Assembly (NCBI GenBank): GCA_947036575.1
Contig: CAMQSH010000109.1
Coordinates: forward strand, 1-6,519
Reading direction: 5' to 3'
DNA from: an uncultured Brevinema sp.
GTDB taxonomy: Bacteria; Spirochaetota; Brevinematia; Brevinematales; Brevinemataceae
DNA length: 6,519 nt
A model generated the notes under the pieces. It was not told where the DNA came from. It made no database searches and was given only the letters and a program-made list of their open reading frames with translations. Below, one piece after another: positions 1 to 6,472 of the stretch. The first letter of the stretch is position 1, and every line of letters begins with the position of its first letter. The translations under genes and the position numbers were made by a program.

Positions 1-1067
1 TTGGTGATGATAGTATTGTAAAATGTGCTTGTGGATATGTGGCTAATGCAGAAAAAGCAGAATCTATTATTCCAACAAGAGAAGGAAAATTAGAACAAAA
101 AATAGAAAAAATACATACGCCAGGGATAAAAACGATACAAGATCTTGCGCAGTTTTTTAATTGTGAGACTAAAGATTTAGTAAAAGCGTTTATTGTCGAA
201 GCTGATGGAAGATTAGTGATGGCTTGTATTCGTGGAGATTTGCAAATAAACGAAACAAAATTACAAAATCTTCTAAATGCCACAGAGATGACTATGGCAG
301 AGGCTGATATTATTTATGCTCAAACACAAGCACCTATAGGCTTTTTAGGAGCCAAAGATTGGCCAACAGAAGTAGTATTAGATGAGTCTGTACTTGATAT
401 GCATGATACGGTAATTGGTGCAAATGAAAAAGATATGCATTGGAAAGGGGTATCTATATTACGTGATTGTAAAAAAACTCTTAGTGGCAGTTTTCATCTT
501 GCTGAAGAAGGGCATCTTTGTATATCTTGCCAAAAAGCTCTTCAAACCTATAAAGGAATAGAAGTAGGGCATATTTTTAAACTAGGCACTAAATATACAG
601 AAGCAATGAAAGTAACTGTACTTGATAAAAATAATAAAGAGATTTTTCCAGTATGTGGTTGTTATGGAATAGGAATGGGTAGAGTTGTAGCAGCTGTTGT
701 AGAACAAGGTGCTGATGCAAATGGTATTGTTTTCCCAATTTCTGTAGCTCCTTATCATGTAATTATTACCCCAACTCTTGCTGAAGGGGAATTATTTGAA
801 CAAGCTGATGAACTTTATAATATCTTACAAAATCATCATATAGAAGTACTTTTAGATGATAGGAATGAAAGAGCCGGCTCCAAATTTAAAGATGCTGATC
901 TTATTGGAATTCCATTGAGAATTACAGTAGGACGTTCTTGGCAAGAAAAACAAGAGTTTGAAGTAAAAGTTCGTCGTACTGGTGAATTATTATCAATACC
1001 AAAAGTAACGCTATTGCAAACAATACAAGAGTTAATAGCAAAAGAATATGAGGTTATTATTAAATAA
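1..1067 (+). CDS. proS: Prolyl-tRNA synthetase, bacterial type, C-terminal part (5' end outside window)
   Basis: This cytoplasmic enzyme charges tRNA-Pro with proline. The reading frame is open from base 3 and already encodes the conserved segment before the editing domain (CACGYVANAEKAE), so the GTG at 39 is an internal valine and not the start. About 355 residues are present against a family length near 570, so the N-terminal part with class II motifs 1 and 2 is missing. Visible in order are an inserted YbaK-like editing domain (roughly 135-520), which clears mischarged Ala-tRNA-Pro, with a lysine at 183-185 that fits the catalytic lysine in KxxVK context; the GIEVGHIFKLGTKY segment; class II motif 3, GCYGIGMGR, at 657-683; and an anticodon-binding domain from about 753, including LLDDRNERAGSKFKDADLIG. 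A CxxC (CISC) precedes GIEVGH, as in many homologues. The TAA stop is followed at once by the next gene's ATG, which suggests translational coupling. Identity is secure; the alignment of the editing lysine is from memory. Confidence 0.96.
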   Translation, partial: GDDSIVKCACGYVANAEKAESIIPTREGKLEQKIEKIHTPGIKTIQDLAQFFNCETKDLVKAFIVEADGRLVMACIRGDLQINETKLQNLLNATEMTMAEADIIYAQTQAPIGFLGAKDWPTEVVLDESVLDMHDTVIGANEKDMHWKGVSILRDCKKTLSGSFHLAEEGHLCISCQKALQTYKGIEVGHIFKLGTKYTEAMKVTVLDKNNKEIFPVCGCYGIGMGRVVAAVVEQGADANGIVFPISVAPYHVIITPTLAEGELFEQADELYNILQNHHIEVLLDDRNERAGSKFKDADLIGIPLRITVGRSWQEKQEFEVKVRRTGELLSIPKVTLLQTIQELIAKEYEVIIK

Positions 1068-1958
1068 ATGAAATTAATTATAAAAGCAATCTTTTTTCTT
1101 ACTATTGGACTAAAATCCTCTGTCCCTAGCTATTCTTTTTATGATATTTATGGAGATATCCCATTTCTATATGATGTTACGTTTACAGGAAAAGTAATAA
1201 TATCTTCTAAGTATTTTAATTATACGAATGCAGATGCTCAATTTAATTTTAATTATTCTTTATCAACAAGATCTGAATTTACTGAAGGTGAACAAGTGGT
1301 TGTAAATTGGGAATTTTCTCCTTTAACTACAACTTCATTACCATCTGTTTTACTTGATTTATGGAAATCCTTTGTGAATGAACAGACAAAAGAAATTGTT
1401 TATACGGTAAAATTACCAACAGATCAATTTTTAGTGTTTGATGAAAAGGGAAAAAGACACCCTTTAGGGTATTTTTTCGAAATTTTATTTCCTATTATTG
1501 ATACTGAAAAAAATGAATATTATCAAAAATATGCTCTTGATGTTGCTGATAATTCGGGAACAGAACATTTATCTTTAGAAATTTCAGGTTGGGATTTTTT
1601 CAAAATTACTAGAACATTGGATGCAGATCCTCTAATTTTATTAGAAACAAATAGACAATTTATTAATGAGATTTATTCTAATTATTCAATAAGACAAAAT
1701 AAAAAAACACCTACTATTTTTTGGATGCAAAATGTTAAACTGTTTCAAGTAAATGAATATAAACAAGTCCAAAATGAAGCAGTACTTACAGGAATGTATT
1801 TTATAGAAGCTAATAAAAAAATATTATCTAGAGCTATTGTTATGGGAAAGACTTCTGGAGAGTTACCCTATCAGTATCAAAATTTCAAGATACCTTTTTC
1901 TGTACAGTTAGAAGGTAAATTTGATATTAATTTGAGAGAAGGGATAGAAAACTACTAA
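1068..1958 (+). CDS. Predicted exported protein of unknown function
   Basis: I do not recognise this 296-residue protein. It begins with a signal-peptide-like segment: MKLIIK, a hydrophobic core IFFLTIGL, and a polar stretch ending near residue 23 (VPSYS before FYD). There are no cysteines at all, so it is not a lipoprotein and has no disulfides. The mature part is rich in aromatic residues (F, Y, W) and in short alternating polar/hydrophobic runs such as VTFTGKVIIS and FSVQLEGKFDI, which suggests a mainly beta-strand fold in the periplasm or outer membrane. No further membrane helix is evident. The ATG abuts the proS stop (TAAATG). A GAGG at 1050-1053 lies 14 bases upstream, a long spacing, so re-initiation after proS is plausible. 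It sits in a housekeeping operon with the endonuclease and birA. That the gene is real is well supported by its length and position; its function is unknown. Confidence 0.85.
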   Translation: MKLIIKAIFFLTIGLKSSVPSYSFYDIYGDIPFLYDVTFTGKVIISSKYFNYTNADAQFNFNYSLSTRSEFTEGEQVVVNWEFSPLTTTSLPSVLLDLWKSFVNEQTKEIVYTVKLPTDQFLVFDEKGKRHPLGYFFEILFPIIDTEKNEYYQKYALDVADNSGTEHLSLEISGWDFFKITRTLDADPLILLETNRQFINEIYSNYSIRQNKKTPTIFWMQNVKLFQVNEYKQVQNEAVLTGMYFIEANKKILSRAIVMGKTSGELPYQYQNFKIPFSVQLEGKFDINLREGIENY

Positions 1959-1996
1959 TAAGAGTAGTCAGTTAGATGTAGAAAATAATAATAGAT

Positions 1997-2000
1997 AGGA
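1997..2000 (+). promoter_or_regulatory. Ribosome binding site of the AP endonuclease gene
   Basis: AGGA lies 10 bases before the ATG at 2011, in the 52-base gap after the exported-protein gene. It supports that ATG as the start, which also places the family's first motif (ISWNINGIRA) at residues 5-14 as expected. Confidence 0.6.
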
Positions 2001-2010
2001 ATAAAAATTA

Positions 2011-2784
2011 ATGAAAACTTTAATTTCATGGAATATAAACGGCATTAGAGCAGCTACAAAAAAAGGATTTTTAGATTGGTTATATGAATACAATGCTGAT
2101 ATTGTAGGTGTACAAGAGATTAAAGCAGAACCTCATCAACTAGAATCTTTAATCAGGAATCCTCAAGATAGATTTACTTATTGGAATCCGAGCCGAACCA
2201 AAAAAGGATATTCAGGAACCGCTTTATTCAGTAAAGTTGAGCCTAAAGTGGTTGATTTAGGTTGGGGTGAGGAAGTTTTTGATCAAGAAGGTCGTACGAT
2301 TATGGCTGATTATGGTGATTTCGTTTTCTTTACTATTTATTTTCCTAATGGGGATAGTTCACCAGAACGCCTTCAATATAAATTAGATTTTTATGATTCC
2401 TTTTTAGAATATATTATTAAACTCAAAAAAGAAGGTCGTAGTATTATTTTTTCTGGTGATGTGAATACAGCTCATACAGAAATAGATTTAGCTAGACCAA
2501 AAGAAAATAAAAACTCCTCTGGATTTCTCCCTATTGAAAGAGCTTGGATAGATAAAGTTGTTGCAGCTGGTTTTGTAGATAGCTTTCGTGCTATTAATCC
2601 TGATACCATAGATAAATACTCATGGTGGAGTTATAGAGGTGGAGCAAGAGATCGTAATGTTGGGTGGAGAATTGACTATGTTTTTATTAGTGAGGATCTT
2701 GTCCCAAAATTAAAAGATGCTTTTATTCTTGCGGATGTCCATGGATCAGATCATTGTCCTGTTGGAATAACTATTGACTTATAA
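2011..2784 (+). CDS. AP endonuclease / exodeoxyribonuclease III family (ExoA/APE1 type)
   Basis: This is a metal-dependent DNA repair nuclease that cuts the backbone 5' to abasic sites in base excision repair; members often also have 3'-exonuclease and 3'-phosphodiesterase activity. At 257 residues it matches the single-domain bacterial length. The active-site set of the endonuclease/exonuclease/phosphatase fold is complete: N8 in SWNINGIRA, metal-binding E36 in VQEIKA, Y110 in TIYFPNG, D150 and N152 in SGDVNTAHTEID, D222 in WRIDYVF, and the D247-H248 pair in GSDHCPVG. The segment with DLARPKEN and YSWWSYRGGARDRNVGWRIDY resembles the ExoA/APE1 branch more than E. coli XthA, so it could be named exoA or xth; I leave the symbol blank. 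Its last 11 bases overlap the birA start, implying co-translation. Confidence 0.95.
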   Translation: MKTLISWNINGIRAATKKGFLDWLYEYNADIVGVQEIKAEPHQLESLIRNPQDRFTYWNPSRTKKGYSGTALFSKVEPKVVDLGWGEEVFDQEGRTIMADYGDFVFFTIYFPNGDSSPERLQYKLDFYDSFLEYIIKLKKEGRSIIFSGDVNTAHTEIDLARPKENKNSSGFLPIERAWIDKVVAAGFVDSFRAINPDTIDKYSWWSYRGGARDRNVGWRIDYVFISEDLVPKLKDAFILADVHGSDHCPVGITIDL

Positions 2785-3760
2785 TAATAAACATATTCAG
2801 CCTATAGATCAAGTTTTATTAGCTTTGTTAACAGATAAAAATCAATATGTGTCTGGAGAAAAAATCGCTCAACACTTATCTATTACCCGTGCTGCGGTGC
2901 ATAAAAAAGTTGAAAAATTAAGATTAGAGGGCTACAAAATAGAAGCAGAATCCCATAAAGGATTTATACTAAAATCCCCACTACCTTATAAATTGATACC
3001 AGAAGTGATCTATCAGAATATTTCAGTATCACAATGTCCAGAAATATTATTTATGAAAAGTACTACTTCTACTAATACGATTGCTAAAGAAATAATAAAA
3101 GAACGTAAAGAGCCTTTTATTTTATTAACTAGAGACCAAGTAATAGGTAGAGGACGAATGAATAGATCTTGGCAGATGTCTGCTGATAAAGATATTGCAA
3201 TGAGTTTTACAGTGCCTTGTAATATTTCTTACTCTTTACTTTTTTCTATTATTAGATTAGTTTCTGTTGTTGTTTGCCAATTATTGAACAAATATAGCGA
3301 TAATCAATGTATGATAAAATGGCCTAATGATGTTATTACCAAAGATGGTAAAAAAATATGTGGTATTTTGACAGAGAGTGTATTAGAAGATAATGAGATT
3401 AAATATATAGTAATAGGGGTTGGGATCAATATTAATAGCGATAATTTACCTAATTATGCTGATTCATTAAAAGAATTAACTAATAAAGAATGTAATATCA
3501 ATCAGTTTTATAGTGAATTGATTGAATCATTGGTACTATTATGGGAAGACTTTCCAAAAAATGAAGAGTGGATAGCTAAAGAATGGGAAAATCTTCTTGC
3601 TTGGAAAAACGAAGAAGTTGTATTGATGCATAATGATCAAGAATTCAAAGGTGTTTTGAAGTTAGCTCTACAAGATGGCTCTTTAATTTTAGAAATTGAT
3701 AAAGAACAAAAGGTGTTTTTATCAGGAGATTTGTCCAGGATAAACTTAAAAAAGATATAG
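2774..3760 (+). CDS. birA: Biotin-[acetyl-CoA-carboxylase] ligase with N-terminal DNA-binding domain (BirA)
   Basis: This cytoplasmic enzyme activates biotin as biotinyl-AMP and attaches it to the biotin carrier domain of carboxylases. The N-terminal winged helix (about residues 10-67, with SGEKIAQHLSITRAAVHKKVEKLRLEG) marks the class that can also repress biotin genes. Catalytic landmarks follow: STTSTNT at 96-102, the biotinyl-AMP loop GRGRMNR at 125-131, KWPND at 182-186, GKKICGILTE at 192-201, GVGININ at 215-221, then a small C-terminal domain. The 328-residue length is normal. The start is TTG: an in-frame stop at 2768-2770 bounds the frame upstream, the first in-frame ATG is residue 94, and a GTG at residue 26 would remove the first helix. 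A GGA at 2764-2766 lies seven bases before the TTG. The 11-base overlap with the endonuclease gene fits coupled translation. No biotin operator or biotin pathway gene is in the window, so a repressor role is inferred from the domain alone. Confidence 0.94.
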   Translation: MTYNNKHIQPIDQVLLALLTDKNQYVSGEKIAQHLSITRAAVHKKVEKLRLEGYKIEAESHKGFILKSPLPYKLIPEVIYQNISVSQCPEILFMKSTTSTNTIAKEIIKERKEPFILLTRDQVIGRGRMNRSWQMSADKDIAMSFTVPCNISYSLLFSIIRLVSVVVCQLLNKYSDNQCMIKWPNDVITKDGKKICGILTESVLEDNEIKYIVIGVGININSDNLPNYADSLKELTNKECNINQFYSELIESLVLLWEDFPKNEEWIAKEWENLLAWKNEEVVLMHNDQEFKGVLKLALQDGSLILEIDKEQKVFLSGDLSRINLKKI

Positions 3761-3778
3761 TACTATATGATAAAATAT

Positions 3779-3813
3779 AAAAAAAGTATTAGAGAAAATC
3801 TAATACTTTTTTA
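3779..3813. terminator. Bidirectional intrinsic terminator between convergent birA and the cNMP-binding gene
   Basis: The arms GTATTAGA (3786-3793) and TCTAATAC (3799-3806) pair perfectly around the loop GAAAA. The hairpin is flanked by seven A on the left (3779-3785) and six T on the right (3807-3812). Read on the + strand it ends in a T run after birA; read on the - strand it ends in a T run just after the stop of the cyclic-nucleotide gene. One element therefore probably ends both operons in the 70-base convergent gap. The stem is AT-rich but can be lengthened by A-T pairs. Confidence 0.85.
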
Positions 3814-3830
3814 TTTTAAAAACATAGTTA

Positions 3831-5042
3831 TTATTTAATCGAGCTACGCTTTTGGTTTCGGTTAGGTAAAGAAACTGCACTTCTAATATTATATACATCT
3901 TTGGATGAAAGTTTGTCATTTTCAACATGTAGAGCAGAATCATTTATTATAATCTGTTCCATATATTTAGCACCTATTATAGGGTCTAGTCCTATAAATT
4001 GAATAATATCAGCAGGAGACATATCAAAAGAATACGGTAATCCTTTTTGTCGAGGAATACGATGATTTTGAAGTAATGTTTGTAAAGCATCATAAATCTT
4101 TGTAATAGGATCATTAATCAATTGGTTTGCTAATCTTTTGTAGATAAGCCAAATTCTGTCTGATAGTAATTGAATAATACGACGAGCAATTTCTGGATGG
4201 GTTTTAATATATAATTCAAAATTTTGCTTGTTAATACGTAATAAAGTTACTTTGGTTACGGTAATAGCAGAAGCAGAACGAGGAGTGTTTTCTAAAATAG
4301 CCATTTCTCCAAAAATATCCTTTTCTTTGAGCATTGCTAATAAGACTTCATGATCATTTGTAAATTTTGTGATTTTTACAAATCCTTCTAAGATAATATA
4401 TAAGTCAGCACCAGGTTCATATTCAAGGAATATAGGGCTATTAGGTTCATAAGTTTGTTGAATTCCTTGTTGGCTTGGTAGGATAGAATTTTCATCATAT
4501 TTAAGACTGTCAAAATAAGCTTGGACTTCTGGAATAGCACTATCATCAGGGTAATTTTTCAAAAAATGAGAAAAAGCATAACCTGCAATATTGTTGTATC
4601 CAAGATTTCTGTAATATTCACCAAGTTTAATTATATTAGTTGGTGTATTGATTTCTACTGCTGAAGATTCTAGAGTTAATTGAGTCAGTGTTGTATTATA
4701 TTTTCTAAGTCTTTGTGAAAAAAATCTAATAATTTTCATTGCTACAGGAGCCATTTGTGTGATTAAAGTTTCAAATTGATCAAATCGTACAATAATCAAT
4801 ACACAATCTTCAAGAGCACGAATACTAGATAGTCTAGCTCTTCTACTCATACATTCTAAGACACCAAAAAAATCACCAGTTTTGATAACTAAATCATTTT
4901 CTTGAGTAAGATTGTTAAGAGGATTTTCTTCAATTAAAGATCCCTGTCTCACAATATAAAAAGAAGAACTCTCTGTCTGTTCTTCAACATATACATAAGC
5001 CCCAGCTCTAAAACTTACGGTTTTAAATTTGATCGGTTCCAT
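3831..5042 (-). CDS. Crp-like protein with two cyclic-nucleotide-binding domains, a TPR linker and a degenerate winged-helix end
   Basis: At 403 residues this is about twice the length of a normal Crp/Fnr protein. Residues about 5-115 form a first cyclic-nucleotide fold whose binding cassette is altered: FGVLECMSRRARLSS keeps the arginine (R70) but has valine where the ribose-binding Glu should be. Residues 134-167 match a single TPR (L140, G141, Y144, G148, A153, F157, P165). Residues about 200-305 form a second fold with a standard cassette, FGEMAILENTPRSAS (E246, R255, S256), so this one probably binds cAMP, cGMP or a similar ligand. Residues about 338-390 align with the Crp winged helix, but the usual recognition-helix Arg/Glu pattern is replaced by DPIIGAKYMEQ, so DNA binding is uncertain. 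A TTG at 5054 extends the frame by four codons but overlaps the GAGG that serves the ATG at 5042, so the ATG is preferred. It lies 27 bases after glyA, with no terminator between. Cytoplasmic; target unknown. Confidence 0.88.
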   Translation of the reverse strand: MEPIKFKTVSFRAGAYVYVEEQTESSSFYIVRQGSLIEENPLNNLTQENDLVIKTGDFFGVLECMSRRARLSSIRALEDCVLIIVRFDQFETLITQMAPVAMKIIRFFSQRLRKYNTTLTQLTLESSAVEINTPTNIIKLGEYYRNLGYNNIAGYAFSHFLKNYPDDSAIPEVQAYFDSLKYDENSILPSQQGIQQTYEPNSPIFLEYEPGADLYIILEGFVKITKFTNDHEVLLAMLKEKDIFGEMAILENTPRSASAITVTKVTLLRINKQNFELYIKTHPEIARRIIQLLSDRIWLIYKRLANQLINDPITKIYDALQTLLQNHRIPRQKGLPYSFDMSPADIIQFIGLDPIIGAKYMEQIIINDSALHVENDKLSSKDVYNIRSAVSLPNRNQKRSSIK

Positions 5043-5048
5043 ATTGAG

Positions 5049-5052
5049 CCTC
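5049..5052 (-). promoter_or_regulatory. Ribosome binding site deciding the start of the cNMP-binding gene
   Basis: On the - strand GAGG lies six bases before the ATG at 5042. The competing TTG at 5054 overlaps this site and has no comparable purine run at a proper distance, so the protein most likely starts MEPIKFK. Confidence 0.75.
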
Positions 5053-5069
5053 AACTAAATTTTTTTTGT

Positions 5070-6323
5070 TTAATGATAAATAGGAAAATCTTTGCATAAT
5101 TCCAAAATTTCTTGTTTAATATTATTTTTAATATCTTGATTATCTTTGTTTTTAATTAATTGATCTATCCAATTAGCAATTTGTATTGCTTCTTGCTCTT
5201 TCATTCCTCTTGAGGTAATAGCTGGCGTACCAATTCTAATTCCAGATGGTTTCATTGGTGAAGCTGTATCAAAGGGAATAGTGTTTTTATTTAAGGTAAT
5301 ATGTACGGTATCACACAATGTTGATATTTCATTGCCATTGGTATTATGAGGACGAAGATCAACTGTAAATAAATGAGTATCTGTACCATTACTAATAATA
5401 GGATGCCCTAATTCAGATAAAGTCTCGGATAATTTTTTTGCGTTATTAATAACTTGTTGTTGGTATATTTTAAATTCAGGCTGTAATGCTTCTTGGAAAG
5501 CCACGGCTTTAGCGGCAATAACATGCATTAAAGGTCCTCCTTGAATACCAGGAAACACCATTCTATCAATATCTTTAGCAAATTCTTGTTTACAAAGAAT
5601 TAATCCACCACGAGGTCCTCGTAACGTTTTGTGGGTAGTCGATGTTATAACATCAGCTATTCCAACAGGATTAGGATGTAAACCTGTTGCCACTAAACCT
5701 GCAATATGTGCCATGTCTACCATAAGATAAGCACCAACTTCATCAGCGATTTTTCTAAATTCGTTAAAATCAATGGTTCTAGAATAAGCAGAAGCTCCAG
5801 CGATAATGAGTTTTGGCTTTAGTTCTAAAGCTTGCTTTCTAATTGCTTCATAGTCTAAAAGATGTGTTTGAGAATCAACTGTATAGCTATGAGCTTGGTA
5901 TAATTGACCTGAAAAATTTAGATGAAAGCCATGAGTCAAATGTCCACCAGAGCTAAGTCCCATTCCTAAGATTTTGTCACCAGGTTGTAGTAAAGCCATA
6001 AAGACAGCCATATTTGCTTGGGAACCAGAGTGAGTTTGTACATTTGCGTGTTCTGCATTAAACAATTTTTTCACTCTATCTATTGCAAGTTGTTCTGCAA
6101 TATCAACACACTCACACCCACCATAATAACGTTTGGTAGGGTACCCTTCTGCGTATTTGTTGGTAAGAATACTACCTTGAGCGATAAGTACAGCTTCTGA
6201 AACAATATTTTCTGAAGCAATTAATTCTATAGTATTTTGTTGTCTTGTAAATTCATCTGATAATGCATTATATAATTCAGGATCAAAATTTTGTAAAACT
6301 TGCGATTGAGGTGTAAATAGCAT
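5070..6323 (-). CDS. glyA: Serine hydroxymethyltransferase
   Basis: This PLP-dependent cytoplasmic enzyme interconverts serine and glycine while moving a one-carbon unit to tetrahydrofolate, the main one-carbon source for purine, thymidylate and methionine synthesis. At 417 residues from the chosen ATG it has the usual bacterial length. Visible landmarks are IELIASENIVS (32-42), the tyrosine-rich segment NKYAEGYPTKRYYGG (55-69), THSGSQAN (97-104), SGGHLTHG (125-132), the cofactor-contacting D203 and H206 in VDMAHIAGL, the PLP lysine K232 in STTHKTLRGPRGG, and SGIRIGTPAITSRG near the end. The frame opens at a GTG at 6335, but that codon overlaps the GGAGG at 6329-6333, which sits five bases before the ATG at 6323; the ATG is the likely start. 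It is the first gene of a probable two-gene transcript with the cyclic-nucleotide protein and diverges from a tRNA-Leu gene. No missing catalytic residue is apparent. Confidence 0.97.
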   Translation of the reverse strand: MLFTPQSQVLQNFDPELYNALSDEFTRQQNTIELIASENIVSEAVLIAQGSILTNKYAEGYPTKRYYGGCECVDIAEQLAIDRVKKLFNAEHANVQTHSGSQANMAVFMALLQPGDKILGMGLSSGGHLTHGFHLNFSGQLYQAHSYTVDSQTHLLDYEAIRKQALELKPKLIIAGASAYSRTIDFNEFRKIADEVGAYLMVDMAHIAGLVATGLHPNPVGIADVITSTTHKTLRGPRGGLILCKQEFAKDIDRMVFPGIQGGPLMHVIAAKAVAFQEALQPEFKIYQQQVINNAKKLSETLSELGHPIISNGTDTHLFTVDLRPHNTNGNEISTLCDTVHITLNKNTIPFDTASPMKPSGIRIGTPAITSRGMKEQEAIQIANWIDQLIKNKDNQDIKNNIKQEILELCKDFPIYH

Positions 6324-6328
6324 AAATA

Positions 6329-6333
6329 CCTCC
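6329..6333 (-). promoter_or_regulatory. Ribosome binding site deciding the glyA start
   Basis: A full GGAGG on the - strand stands five bases before the ATG at 6323. It overlaps the GTG at 6335 that opens the longer frame, so the GTG would lack its own site. The protein therefore most likely begins MLFTPQS. Confidence 0.8.
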
Positions 6334-6349
6334 ACTATGATATTTATAT

Positions 6350-6378
6350 AGTATATATTACTTTTGATATAAAATCAA
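6350..6378 (-). promoter_or_regulatory. Probable glyA promoter
   Basis: On the - strand TTGATT (6373-6378) and TATACT (6350-6355) are separated by exactly 17 bases. The -10 matches five of six consensus positions and the -35 four of six. Transcription would start near 6343, giving a leader of about 20 bases with the GGAGG inside it and leaving no room for a riboswitch. AT-rich spacers give chance matches, so this is a moderate call. Confidence 0.55.
6364..6378. repeat. Operator-like inverted repeat TTGAT-N5-ATCAA over the glyA -35 region
   Basis: On the + strand TTGAT (6364-6368) and ATCAA (6374-6378) form a perfect 5+5 inverted repeat with a five-base spacer. One arm is the proposed glyA -35. 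The half-sites equal those of the FNR consensus, but FNR sites have a four-base spacer, so the fit is off by one. It may be a regulator site or chance in AT-rich DNA. Confidence 0.3.
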
Positions 6379-6433
6379 TATCTAATAATAAATAAATATA
6401 TTAAATGGCATATAAAAAATTCGATTAAAAGTA

Positions 6434-6463
6434 TTGACAAAAACATTTTAAATAATGTATAAT
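6434..6463 (+). promoter_or_regulatory. Strong sigma-70-type promoter for tRNA-Leu
   Basis: TTGACA (6434-6439) and TATAAT (6458-6463) both match consensus perfectly, with an 18-base spacer. The expected start of transcription is near 6470-6471, only two or three bases before the tRNA. Such a strong promoter suits a stable RNA gene. Confidence 0.85.
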
Positions 6464-6472
6464 GAATGATAA

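Larger units (their letters stand above)
6324..6472. other. Divergent intergenic region between glyA and tRNA-Leu
   Basis: This 149-base, very AT-rich spacer holds the two promoters listed separately, pointing away from each other, and the inverted repeat at 6364-6378. The two -35 elements are about 55 bases apart (6378 to 6434). The stretch between them (6379-6433) shows no gene or stable hairpin and may act as an A/T-rich upstream element for either promoter. Confidence 0.6.

Noticed and set aside
39..41. GTG as a possible proS start
   Set aside because: The frame is open back to base 3 and codes for conserved ProRS sequence (GDDSIVKCACGY), so the gene begins before the window.
1932..1961. 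Possible internal promoter before the endonuclease gene (TTGAGA with a TAATAA-like -10)
   Set aside because: The -10 match is poor (about three of six) and AT-rich DNA gives many such pairs. Operon read-through is the simpler explanation.
3831..5042. Plain Crp/Fnr transcription factor
   Set aside because: It has about twice the family length, two sensor folds, a TPR linker and a poor recognition helix, so a simple Crp label would mislead.
6018..6200. 60-codon open frame on the + strand
   Set aside because: It lies wholly antisense to the conserved N-terminal part of glyA, has no ribosome binding site I can see, and its translation resembles no protein.
6324..6360. Riboswitch (glycine or tetrahydrofolate) upstream of glyA
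   Set aside because: The proposed leader is only about 20 bases and shows no structured elements, too short for any known riboswitch.
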